Source: Pseudonocardia sp. CNS-139 (lineage in GTDB: Bacteria > Actinomycetota > Actinomycetes > Mycobacteriales > Pseudonocardiaceae). From it: 64,000 bases of DNA. Of the stretch, positions 39,478-48,991 are shown piece by piece. Numbering within the stretch: the stretch's first letter is position 1; each line of letters begins with the position of its first letter. A program made the translations under genes and the position numbers. The DNA is taken from NCBI GenBank assembly GCA_001942415.1, contig MKJX01000177.1:1-64000 (forward strand), in the 5' to 3' direction. Under the pieces are notes generated by a model that saw only the letters and a list, made by a program, of their open reading frames with translations, did no database searches and was not told where the DNA came from.

Positions 39478-40729
39478 AGGACTCCCTCGCTGGTCAGCGC
39501 GGTGATGGTGGCGGCGTCGAGCCCGAGCAGCCCGCCGTAGACGTCCTCGTTGTGGCTGCCCGGCCGCAGCGGTCCGGGCCAGCGCACGGCGCCCGGGGTG
39601 TGCGAGAGCTTGGGCACCACACCGGGGCCGAGCACCGGCCCGAGGACGGGGTCGTGGTGCTCGACGAGCATGTCGCGGGCCCGGAAGTGCTCGTCGGCGA
39701 CGATGTCGGCGGCGGTGTAGATCGGCCCGCAGACCACGCCGGCGTCGTTGAGGACCCGCTCGACGTCGCGGGCGCGCGGGCGGCGACCCAGCCCGCGATC
39801 TCCGCGTCCAGCTCCTCCTGGTGGGCACCGCGGGCGCGGTGGTCGGCGTAGTCGGGGTGCTCGGCCAGCTCGGGACGGCCCATCGCGGCCGCGAGCCGGC
39901 GGAAGATGCCGTCGCCGTTGGCGGCGATCACCACCCAGCGCCCGTCGGCGCTCTCGTAGATGTTGGACGGCGCGACCCCGTCGAGCGCGGTGCCCGACGG
40001 CCCGCGCACCACGCCGAGCTGGTCGTACTCGGGGACCGTGCCTTCCAGCAGCGCGAAACACGCCTCGACCAGCGCCACGTCGACGACCTGGCCGCGCCGC
40101 TGCGGGCCGGGCTCGCGGTCGCCGTGGCGCGCGCTGTCGCGCCGGTAGAGCGCCGCGAGGATGCCCTGCGCGGCCATCATCCCGCCCAGCGAGTCGCCCA
40201 GGGAGATGCCCGCGCGCGGCGGCGGCATCCCCGGGAAGCCGTTGAGGTGGCGCAGCCCGCTCATCGCCTCGGCCACCGACGCGAACCCGGCCCGCGGCGC
40301 GTACGGGCCGGTCTGCCCGTAGCCCGAGACCCGGGCGATCACCAGCCCGGGGTTGCGGGCCCAGAGCCGGTCCGGGCCGACGTCCCAGCGTTCGAGGGTG
40401 CCGGGGCGGAAGTTCTCCAGCAGCACGTCCGAGCGGGCGGCGAGGTCGCGGAGCAGCTCCTGGCCGGCCGGCTCGCGCAGGTTCAGCGTGATCATCTTCT
40501 TGTTGCGGGCGTGCACCCGCCAGAGCAGGCCCTGCCCGTCGCGGGCGACCTCGCCCCAGACCCGCAGCGGGTCCGGCTGCCCGGGCGCCTCGATCTTGAT
40601 GACCTCCGCGCCCATGTCCGCGAGCAGCCTGCCGGCGAACGGGCCCGCCAGCAGCACGCCCAGCTCCAGCACGCGGACCCCGGCCAGCGGCCCGGCCACC
40701 CCCGGCTCGGGCACTCCCCGGTCAGGCAC
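39474..40729 (-). CDS. CaiB/BaiF class III CoA-transferase (one frameshift)
   Basis: About 418 aa. N-terminal motif LAGVRVLELGVLLAGPFAGR and DMGAEVIKIEAPGQPDPLR. The catalytic aspartate is in QVVDVALVEACFALLE. NGFPGMPPPRAGISLGDSLG and the C-terminal GPVLGPGVVPKLSHTPG are typical. It moves CoA between acyl-CoA and a free carboxylic acid, here probably supplying the lyase encoded next. One base is missing near 39785. GTG 40729 overlaps the GntR stop by 8 bp, so regulator and enzymes form one operon. Confidence 0.9.
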
Positions 40730-41406
40730 TGGTCCGCCCCGCCTCCCGCAGCTGCGCGACGAGGACGTCGCGGGCGGTCAGGATGTGCTCCCGCATCGCG
40801 GCCTCCGCGCGCTCGGCGCGCCCGCGGCGATCAGCTCGGCGAGCTTGCGGTGCGCGTGCAGCGACTCGCGTCGCTGCTGCGGGCTGAAGTGCACGAAGCT
40901 GCGGTAGACCAGCGGCAGCTCGACGGTGTGCTCCAGCATCGCCGACAGCTGGGCGCTGGCCGCGGCGTCGGTGACCACCCCGTGGAAGACGCCGTTCTCG
41001 GCGACGAGGTCGCGGTAGCCGGCCGCGTCGCCGTGCTCGACGAGCACCGCGAACCGCACGCAGCTGGCCTCCAGCGCACGGAGGTGGTCGGCGCTGCGGC
41101 GCTGCGCGGCGAGCCGGGCGGCGTGTCCTTCGAGCAGCGCCCGCAGCTGGTAGAGGTCGTCGAGCGTGTCGGGGTCGTAGGAGCGCACGGTCGCGCCGCG
41201 GTTCGGCGCGGTGACGACCAGCCCGCGGGAGCCCAGCTCCTTGAGCGCCTCCCGGACCGGTGTACGGCCCAGGCCGAGCTGCTCGGCCAGCTTGGTCTCC
41301 TGCAGCCGCTGGCCCGGTTCCAGCACCCCTTCGACGATCGCCTGCGTGATCAGCTCGGCCGCGAGCCTGCTCGACGCGCCCGGGGCTCCACCACATCGCT
41401 CGCCAC
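40722..41406 (-). CDS. GntR-family regulator, FadR/FCD subfamily (two frameshifts)
   Basis: About 229 aa. The winged helix (RLAAELITQAIVEGVLEPGQ, LAEQLGLGRTPVREALKELG) is followed by an FCD domain (LYQLRALLEGHAARLAA, HGVVTDAAAS, HRKLAELIAA). GTG 41406 joins the main frame after one lost base near 41385; another break is near 40815. It is divergent from the hydroxyacid-dehydrogenase/transporter operon and first gene of the CoA-transferase operon, so it likely controls both. FCD domains bind carboxylic acids, matching the catabolic theme. Confidence 0.85.
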
Positions 41407-41472
41407 GCCGGAAAGTATGCAAACCGAGGGCCGATCGCGCAACGGGTCGGGACAACCGGCAGTTGGCGACCC

Positions 41473-41501
41473 TTGACAGGGCCGGGCGCCCAGGAGATTG
41501 T
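41473..41501 (+). promoter_or_regulatory. Promoter of the dehydrogenase/ABC importer operon
   Basis: A perfect -35 TTGACA (41473-41478) lies 17 bases before GATTGT (41496-41501), which keeps the A and final T of TANNNT. The predicted transcription start is about 41508, leaving an 89-base leader to the chosen ATG at 41597. A leaderless ATG at 41507 is in the same frame and is the alternative. Confidence 0.6.
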
Positions 41502-41508
41502 GTGCAAT
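41497..41508. promoter_or_regulatory. Likely GntR operator (ATTG-N4-CAAT)
   Basis: The perfect dyad ATTG-TGTG-CAAT overlaps the -10 box of the promoter and lies about 90 bp from the GntR start. FadR-type GntR proteins bind short AT-rich dyads of this form. Binding would block the importer operon and release on effector binding. Confidence 0.55.
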
Positions 41509-41596
41509 GTGCGCCGAGGATGTGGTGCGGGTCACCACCCGTCCCGGCGCCCGCAGGACGCCGACGAAGCCGCCCGACGCCCGGGAGAACAGCGGC

Positions 41597-42540
41597 ATGC
41601 AGCAGCCGACGACAGCCACCCCCACGTCCACCGCCGCGCCGGCGGTCTGGGTCGGCCCGGTGCCGACACCGGAGCTCGCCGCGGCCGTCGTGGCCGGCGG
41701 CGGACGGCTCGCGGCGCGCCTCGACGAGGCCGACGCGGTGGTCTGGGCGCAGGTCGCGCGCGACGGGTTCCCGCAGCGGCTGCCCGAGCGGGTGCGCTGG
41801 GTGCAGCTGCCCAGCGCGGGCATCGAGAAGTGGCTCTCCGGGGGCGTGGTCGACGCGGAGCGCACCTGGACGTCGGCCGCCGGCGCCTACGGCGCCACCG
41901 TGGCCGAGCACGCGCTCGCGCTGATCCTCGCCGGGCTGCGGCAGATCCCCCGGGCCGCCCGGGCCACGCGCTGGGAGCCGGTGGCCGGCCGCGAGCTGCG
42001 CGGCTCCGACGTCGCCGTCATCGGGGCGGGCGGCATCGGCCGCGAGCTGATCCGGCTGCTGGCGCCGTTCGAGGTGCGGGTGCTCGCGGCCAACCGCAGC
42101 GGCCGCCCGGTCCCCGGCGCCGTGCTCACCGTCAGCGCCCTCGACGTCGACCGGCTCTGGGGCGCCGCCGACGTCGTGGTGGTCGCCGCGCCGTCCACCT
42201 ACCGCACGACCAAGCTGGTCGGTGCGCCGGAGCTGGCCGCGATGCGCCCGCACGCCCTGCTGGTGAACGTCGGACGCGGGCCGCTGGTCGACACGGACGC
42301 GCTGGTCGGCGCGCTGGCGGCCGGGCTGATCGGCGGCGCGGCGCTCGACGTGGTCGACCCCGAGCCGCTGCCGCCGGGCCACCCGCTCTGGCGCGAGCCG
42401 CGGGCGCTGGTCACCCCGCACGCGGCCAACCCGGCGCCGCGCTCTGGCGCGAGTACGCCCGCCGGGTGCGGCACAACGTCAGCCGGTTCGCGGCCGGCGC
42501 GCCGCTGCTGGCCCCGATCGACCCGCGCGACGGCTACTAG
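41597..42540 (+). CDS. D-2-hydroxyacid dehydrogenase (one frameshift)
   Basis: About 314 aa. NAD-binding motif GAGGIGREL, substrate-binding PSAGIEKW, catalytic Arg in NVGRGPLVDTDAL, catalytic Glu region DVVDPEPLPPGHPLW and catalytic His in VTPHAANP. The C-terminus (REYARRVRHNVSRF) follows one lost base near 42443. ATG 41597 has GGGAGA about 10 bases upstream. It interconverts a 2-hydroxy acid and a 2-keto acid with NAD(P)H. As first gene of the ABC importer operon it probably acts on the imported acid or a product of it. Confidence 0.88.
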
Positions 42541-42568
42541 TCCGAGTCCTCTGGAGGAAGGAACACCG

Positions 42569-43659
42569 ATGTCCCATCGTGTCCGGAGGATCGCCCTCGC
42601 CGGGGTCCTGTCGCTGCTGCTCGTCGCCGTGGCGGCGTGCCAGGCGGGGCGGCCGGCAGCTCCCGGCCCGTCGACCCGTCCCTGCGTCCCGAGCCCGTGC
42701 AGGTCGCGCCCGGGCTGACCGTCACGAGCGACCCGAGCGTCACCGGGCGCCTGCGCATCGGGCACAACACGCTCAACAACGCCAGCTCGCCGCTGCACGT
42801 CGTGCGGCACACCCGGATGCTCGAGCAGCTGTACCCGAACGTCGAGGTGGAGTGGCGCGACATCTTCACCTCGACGCAGACCCGCGACACGCTGCTCGCC
42901 CGCGAGATCGACATGACCTACTCGACGACGCCGGTGTTCGTCCAGGGCTGGTCGCGCGGGGTGCCGTACAAGATCCTCACGCCGCTCTCGCGGTTCGACG
43001 GCTGGCTCATGGTGCGCCCCGACGGGCCCGCGGACATCACCGGGTTCGTCGGCAGCGGCATGAAGATCTCCCCCGGCCCCGGCACCACGCCGTACTACGC
43101 GGCCAAGGCGCTGCTCTCCCGCGCGGGCGCGGACATCGACGCGCTCGAACAGTCGTGGGTGGTGCTGGAGCCGGCGCAGTCCGCGCAGCTGCTCGCCACG
43201 GGCAGCCCGCAGGAGCTGGGCGGGCAGTGGGACACCGACCGGTGGTCGGTGCTCAACCGCGACGCCGGGATGCGCCGCATCGCGAGCTTCTCCGACGCGT
43301 TCGGGATGCCGGTCGCGACGGTCGCGATCACGCTCACCGACTGGGCCGAGACCAACCCGGCGCTCGCCACGGCCGTCGCCGGGGCGCTGCGCACGGCGAT
43401 CACGTGGATGCGCGACAACCCCGGCCCGGCCGCCGAGCAGCTCGCCGCGTTCACCCGCGCCGCCGGCAACGACGACGCCGAGCCGGCGCACTACGTCGAG
43501 CTGTTCGAGGCGGGCCTGCTGGAGCCGATCACCGCCGACGCCGGGATCGCCGAGCTGGAGCGCCTCTTCCAGGGCCTCGACCTCGTCGAGGGCGACGGCA
43601 CGCCCGCCGGGCCCGCCGACTACTACACGTTCCCCGAGCACGCCGGCACCCGCTGGTAG
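42569..43659 (+). CDS. ABC transporter substrate-binding lipoprotein, NMT1/TauA-like (one frameshift)
   Basis: About 363 aa. ATG 42569 follows a very strong GGAGGAAGGA. The signal (RIALAGVLSLLLVAVAAC) ends in a lipobox cysteine. The binding fold shows LRIGHNTLNNASSPLHVV, the conserved EVEWRDIFTSTQTRDTLLAR and ISPGPGTTPYYAAKALL. One base is missing near 42648. With the ATPase and single permease it forms a nitrate/sulfonate/taurine-type importer; the location beside organic-acid catabolism genes suggests a carboxylate or aromatic-acid ligand rather than taurine. Confidence 0.87.
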
Positions 43660-43674
43660 GAGGGATCCCGCGAC

Positions 43675-44510
43675 ATGGAGAGCCCGACCGGGACACGCCA
43701 GGACAGCCGTCCGGCCGACCCACCGGAGACCGGCGCGATGCTGGAGCTCGACGACGTCACCATCACCTACGGCCCGCGCCGCCGCACCCGCACCGCGCAG
43801 CCGGTGCTCGCCGTCGACCGCGTGTCGGTGCGAGTCGGGGCCGGGGAGCGGTTCGTGATCCTCGGCCCGTCCGGGTGCGGCAAGTCCACGCTGCTGCACG
43901 CGATCGGGGGCTACGTGCCGGTCGCGTCCGGGCGGCTGCTCCTGCGCGGGGTGCCCGTGCGGGGGCCGGGCCGGGACCGGATGTTCGTCTTCCAGGAGCA
44001 CGACCAGCTGCTGCCGTGGAAGACCGTCGCCGCCAACCTGGAGTTCGCGCTCTCGCGCCACCGTGACGAGAACGGCGCGCGCCTCCCGCGCGCGGCGCGC
44101 CGCGAGGTCGCGTGGAGCTACATCGACATGGTCGGGCTGCGCGCGCAGGCCCACCAGTACCCGCACACGCTCTCCGGCGGGCAGAAGCAGCGCGTCGCGA
44201 TCGCCCGCGCGTTCTGCCTGCGCCCGCCCGTGCTGCTGATGGACGAGCCGTTCGGCGCGCTCGACGCGCTCACCCGCGCGCGGATGCAGGACGAGCTGGA
44301 GCAGATCTGGCGCGCGCAGCGGACCACGGTCGTGTTCGTCACCCACGACGTCGAGGAGGCCGCCCGCCTCGGCGACCGCATCATGATCATGCGCCCGGCC
44401 CCGGCAGGGTGCAGACGATCGTCCCGGGCCGGCCGGGCTCCCCCGCGCCCGCCGACCTGGTCGAGGAGCTGCGCAGCCACGTCGTCGGGCCCGAGGAGGG
44501 CTCGCGATGA
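43675..44510 (+). CDS. ABC transporter ATP-binding protein, TauB/SsuB-like (one frameshift)
   Basis: About 278 aa. Walker A GPSGCGKST, Q-loop FVFQEHDQLLPW, signature TLSGGQKQRVAIARAFCL, Walker B VLLMDEPFGALDAL and switch VFVTHDVEEAARL are all present. The C-terminus (IVPGRPGSPAPADLVEELRS) follows one lost base near 44403. ATG 43675 is preceded by AGGAGGG. Its stop overlaps the permease start by 4 bp (ATGA). Confidence 0.92.
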
Positions 44511-45310
44511 GCGCGACGCGCGTCTCCCGGATCGGCTACAACAGCCAGCTCGCCACCGTGGTGATCATCGTCGGGCTGGCCGCGGTCTGGGAGGTGGTGC
44601 CGCGGCTGCTCGGGGTCAGCGAGCTGGTGTTCCCGCCGTTCAGCGAGGTGGTCGGCGCGCTGCTGCGCGGTCTCGGGCCGGCCGAGGACGGCGCGCTCTG
44701 GGGCTACACGCTCGCCACGCTGTCGAGCCTGCTGCAGGCCTACGCCCTCAGCATCGCCGCGGCGCTGGCGCTGGCCGTGCTGGCGGTGGCGTCCCGCTGG
44801 GCCGGGCAGACCCTCACCGTGCTCACCGGGATCTTCCAGCCGCTGCCGTCGGTGGCGCTGCTGCCGCTGGCCATCCTCTGGTTCGGCCTCAACAACGTCT
44901 CGATCATCTTCGTGGTGGTCATGGCGATGCTGTGGCCGCTCACCGCGGCGCTGTCCACCGGGTTTGCCACGGTGCCGCCGATCCTCACGAAGGTCGGGCA
45001 GAACCTGGAGCTGCCGCACGTCGGGATGATCCGGCACGTCTACCTGCCCAGCGCGCTGCCCTCGATCCTCGCCGGCATGCGGGTCTCGTGGGGCTACGGC
45101 TGGCGCACGGCCATCGCCGCGGAGCTCGTGTTCGGGGCGACGGGCGCGAACGCCGGCCTCGGCTGGTTCATCAACTCCTCGCGCACGTTCCTGAACACCG
45201 CCGACGCGATGGCCGCGATCCTCGTCGTGATCATCCTCGGGCTGCTGGTCGAGGGCCTCTTCCGGCTCGTGCAGAACCGCACCACGAAGAAGTGGGGCAC
45301 CGAGCGCTGA
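44507..45310 (+). CDS. ABC transporter permease, TauC/SsuC-like
   Basis: An intact 267-aa integral membrane protein with about six helices. The BPD_transp_1 EAA loop is recognisable (VGQNLELPHVGMIRHVYLPS, ALPSILAGMRVSWGYGWRT). It forms the homodimeric channel of the importer with the ATPase encoded immediately upstream. Last gene of the operon; no clear terminator hairpin is seen after the stop. Confidence 0.92.
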   Translation: MSATRVSRIGYNSQLATVVIIVGLAAVWEVVPRLLGVSELVFPPFSEVVGALLRGLGPAEDGALWGYTLATLSSLLQAYALSIAAALALAVLAVASRWAGQTLTVLTGIFQPLPSVALLPLAILWFGLNNVSIIFVVVMAMLWPLTAALSTGFATVPPILTKVGQNLELPHVGMIRHVYLPSALPSILAGMRVSWGYGWRTAIAAELVFGATGANAGLGWFINSSRTFLNTADAMAAILVVIILGLLVEGLFRLVQNRTTKKWGTER

Positions 45311-45579
45311 CCGCATAGGGAAACACCCGATGCACACCCCCGGGACCCCGACCTACCGTCCGGCTGCACACCACTCGGACGGGGAGGCCGGACCGTGGCC
45401 GTACGACCGTCCGGCCTCGGTGCCAGCACTGGGAAAGGCCGCCCGGCCGAACCAGGGCCAGCACCGATGCGCCGGACCCCCTGCCGAACGAGACTTCTCC
45501 ACGTGGAGGTCGAGCCGACCGGGCCGGGTTGGGCCGGTTGCGTGCATCACGGCGGCGGCTCCGGGCTCTTCCGTCCGTG
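45311..45579. promoter_or_regulatory. Upstream region of the STAND/SARP regulator with repeats
   Basis: No gene is convincing here. ACCGTCCGGC occurs at 45355-45364 and 45406-45415, 51 bp apart. GAGGCCGGAC (45384-45393) and GTCCGGCCTC (45409-45418) form perfect 10-bp inverted arms around 15 bases. These could be binding sites for the following regulator or for another factor. No consensus -35/-10 is evident. Confidence 0.45.
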
Positions 45580-48577
45580 ATGAGCACCGGGGACGCGGCG
45601 CACCGGGCGGCCGGGCCGCAGCACGCGCCCGGGCTCCGGCGCACCCGGCTCCTCGACCGGCTGGCCGGGCGCAGCCGGCTCACCCTGCTCGTCGCCCCGG
45701 CCGGGACGGGCAAGACCACGCTCGCCGCGCAGTACGCGGCCGGGTGCGGGGAGCTGGTGGTGTGGCACCGCGCCGAGCGCACCGACGTGGACGCGGCCCG
45801 GTTCGGGGCCCGGCTCGCCGCCGCGCTGGGCGCTGCGGGTCCCGCGGACGTCCTGCAGGCGCTGCACGGGCTCGGGCGGCCGGTCACGCTCGTGGTGGAC
45901 GACGCCCAGACGCTGATCGGCACCCCCGCGGAGACGCTGCTGGAACGGCTCGCGGTGGACGGCCCGGCCAGCCTGTCGATCATCGTGGCGACCCGGCGCG
46001 AGCCGGAGCTCAACGTGGCCCGCGCCGAGGTCGGGCCGATCACCGTGGTCACGGCGGACGAGCTGCGCTTCCGGTACTGGGAGACCGAGCAGCTCTTCCG
46101 CGACGTCTACCGCGAGCCGCTGCCGCCCGACGACATCGCCGTGCTCACCCGGCGGACCGAGGGCTGGGCGGCCGGGCTGCAGCTGTTCCACCTCTCGACG
46201 GTGTCCCGGCCGCTGGCCGAACGCCGCGGGGCGGTCTCGGCGCTCTCGGGCCGGTCCCGGTTCGCCCGCACCTACCTCGTGCGCACGGTGCTCGGCGGCA
46301 TCCCGGCGGACCTGCGCGGGTTCCTCGCCCGCACCGCCGTGTTCGAGGTGCTCACCGCGCCCCGCTGCAACGCGCTGCTCGACCGCACCGACGCCCAGGA
46401 CGCCCAGCGCGACCTGGAGGAGCTGGTGCGGCTGGCCGCGTTCACCACCTCCGACGACGGCGGGCAGACCTTCCGCTACCACGAGGTGCTGCGCACCCAC
46501 CTGGAGAGCGTGCTCAACGACGAGCTCGGCGAGGCCGCGACCCGGCGCTGGTTCGCCCGCGCCGCGGCGATCCTGGAGGCCGACGGCGCGCCAGCGAGGC
46601 CGTCCGCGCCTACGTGCGGGCCGGGCGCTGGGACGACGCCGCCCGGCTGCTGCGCGAGGACGGGGCGCGGGTGATCGCGGCCAGCCCCGCCACGGTGTGG
46701 CACGACCTGCTGCCCGCCCGCATGGTCGACGAGGACGCCTGGCTCAGCCTCGCCGTCGGGCGCCGGCTCGCCGCCGAGGGCCGGCTGCTGGCCGCCGTCG
46801 TGCGCTACCACCACGCCGAGACGCTCTTCCCCGAGCAGGCCGACCGCGAACGCGCCGCCCGCGACGGCGGCTGGTCGAGCTGTGGGCAGGCGGCACCTCA
46901 CAACCCCAGCCCGGGCTGCACTGGCTCGACCGGGTGCGCGCCGCGGTCGAGCGCCGGCCCGGCGACACCGTGCTGCCCGGGGCCCCGGCCGGGGCCGGTG
47001 ACCTGCTCTCGCGGGCCGTGGCGGCGCTGCTCACCGGCGACGTGCCCACCGCGCGCACCCACCTGGCCGACGCCGCCCGCGGCACCGAAGGCGACCTCAC
47101 CGGCGACCTCGCGCTCGCGGTGCGGCTCGGGCAGTGCCTCGTCGAGCTGTTCACCGGCGGCCACCCCGGCGCGGCCGACCGGCTGGCCACCGACGCCGAA
47201 CGGGCCGGCCTCACCTGGGTCGCCCGCCAGGCCCGGCTCATCGCGCCCTGCACGGCCGCGACCCCGAACAGGACCGCGCCGAGATCGCCCGGGTCGCCGC
47301 CGAGTGCACCGCCGCCGGGGACGCGTGGGGCGCGCTGTTCGCCGCCGCCGCCGAGGCGCTGCGCCGGCTCGGCACCGGCGAACCCGCCCGCGCCGCGTGG
47401 GAACAGGTGGCGCGCGACTGCCGCGCGTTCCGCGCCTCGACACTGGCCGCGTGGGCCGGCGCCGCCGCCGCGCTCGCCGCGGCCGCCGAACGCGACCCCG
47501 AGGCCGCCGCGCTGGCCGAGGCCGCCGAACGCACCGGACGCACCGCCGGGGCCTGGGGCGCGCAGGCCCTCGCCGTGCTCGCCCTCGCCGCCGCCCGGCC
47601 CGACGACCGCGACCGCACCCTGCGCGAGTCCCGCGACACCGCCACCGCACACGGCCTGCCCTGGCCCACCGGCCTCGCGAACCGGCTGCTCAGCACGGCA
47701 CCCCCGGCCACCACGCGCCCCGCGACCCCGCCGTCACCCTGCGCTGCTTCGGCGGGTTCCGCTTCGAGGTCACCGGACGCACCCTCAACTGGACGACACT
47801 GCGCCCCGCGCCGCCACCGCCCCGCGCGTGCTCGCCGCGCACGCACCCGAACCGGTGCACCGCACGTCCTGCTCGGACTCTGGCCCGCCGCCGCACCCGC
47901 CGCCGCCACCCACAGCCTCCAGGTCGCGATCTCCAGCGTCCGCGGCTTCCTCACCCCCCGACGCGACGCGCGGCGGCGAGCACCGGATGGTCCACCGCCG
48001 CGGCGACGCCTACCAGCTCGCGCTCCCACCCGGCAGCGACGCCGACGTCGCCGAGTTCCGGGCCGCCGTCCGGGACGCCGCCACCGCCCGCCGCGCCGGC
48101 GACGCCACCGCCGAACGCCGCGCGCTGGCCGCCGCCGTCGACCGCTACACCGGCGACCTGCTCCCCGACGACGGCCCCGCCGAGTGGGTCGTCGACGTCC
48201 GCGAACGCCTCCAGATCGACGCCGCCCTCGCCGCCGGCCGCCTCGCCGAGCTCACCTACACCGGCGGCGACCTCACCGCCTGCGTCGCCGCGGCCCGCCG
48301 CAGCGTCCAGATCGACCGCTACTGCGACAGCAGCTGGCGCCTGCTCATCACCGCCTACGACCGCACCGGCGACCGGGCCGCCGCCAGCCGCGCCCGCCGC
48401 GAGTACCGCCGCGTGCTCGCCGACCTCGGCCTCGCCCCCTCAGGAGGCACCGGCCCGCACGACCCGGATCTCGACGGGCAGGTGCGCCGGGCTCATCTCC
48501 CGGACGGCGCGCTCCACCGCACCCCGGTCGACGGCGCCGGGATCGGCGACCCGGACGACGACCACCAGCCCCGGTGA
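45580..48577 (+). CDS. Large STAND-ATPase/SARP regulator (about eight frameshifts)
   Basis: About 1000 aa when joined. N-terminal MalT-like ATPase: P-loop LVAPAGTGKTTLAAQYA (residues about 34-50), Walker B VTLVVDDAQTL, EGWAAGLQLFHLS. A long helical-repeat middle (WDDAARLLREDGARV, AEIARVAAECTAAGDAW and others) follows. The C-terminus has a winged helix (VTLRCFGGFRFEVTGRTLNW, THSLQVAISSVRGF) and a BTAD domain (DADVAEFRAAVRDAATARRA to YRRVLADLGL). This order, ATPase first and SARP last, is reversed from AfsR. It converges on the eCIS cluster, so it is a candidate regulator. The last about 45 residues overlap the tail gene antisense; the true end may be near 48440. Confidence 0.78.
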
Positions 48578-48991
48578 GGCGTTCCCCGGCGGCTGCGCGC
48601 CGGGGTGCGCCGACCAGTGCGCGCCCCCGCTCTCCGTGACCTCGATGTCCCCGCCGGTCACCAGCCGCAGGTACGCGACGAGGCTCTGCCGGGTGCCGCG
48701 GCGGCGCTGCAGCCGGGCCGCGTTGGCGACGAGCGCGCGGGTGCGCTGCTCGGGCCACGTCTCGTCGATCTGCACGCCGAGCCACGACGCGAGCCACGGC
48801 AGGAAGTCCCGCGGGGTGAGCCACGGGTCCAGGTACGCGTCCAGGCAGTCCATCGTGAGGAAGACCGGCGCCAGCACGTCGTCCAGCCCGGCGACGAACC
48901 GCTGCGCGAAGCGGTCCTCGGCGTAGACGCCGGGCAGCAGCCCGCCCAGCGGGTGCGCCGACGGCAGGCCCCGCACCCCGCCCCGGCTCAC
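48440..48991 (-). CDS. eCIS phage-tail protein I-like baseplate/fibre-attachment protein
   Basis: An intact 183-aa protein. GGLLPGVYAEDRFAQRFVAG, LDDVLAPVFLTMDCLDAYLD, WLTPRDFLPWLASWLGVQID and LQRRRGTRQSLVAYLRLVTG are the landmarks of the tail-protein-I-like (TIGR02242-type) family found next to baseplate J in contractile injection systems. It likely joins the outer baseplate to fibres or target-binding parts. Its GTG overlaps the stop of the baseplate J gene. It is the last gene of the eCIS operon. Confidence 0.85.
   Translation of the reverse strand: MSRGGVRGLPSAHPLGGLLPGVYAEDRFAQRFVAGLDDVLAPVFLTMDCLDAYLDPWLTPRDFLPWLASWLGVQIDETWPEQRTRALVANAARLQRRRGTRQSLVAYLRLVTGGDIEVTESGGAHWSAHPGAQPPGNASPGLVVVVRVADPGAVDRGAVERAVREMSPAHLPVEIRVVRAGAS

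Noticed and set aside
45580-48577. Programmed ribosomal frameshifting in the large regulator
   Set aside because: There are about eight breaks in one gene, at unrelated sites, without slippery heptamers; base-call loss explains all of them more simply.
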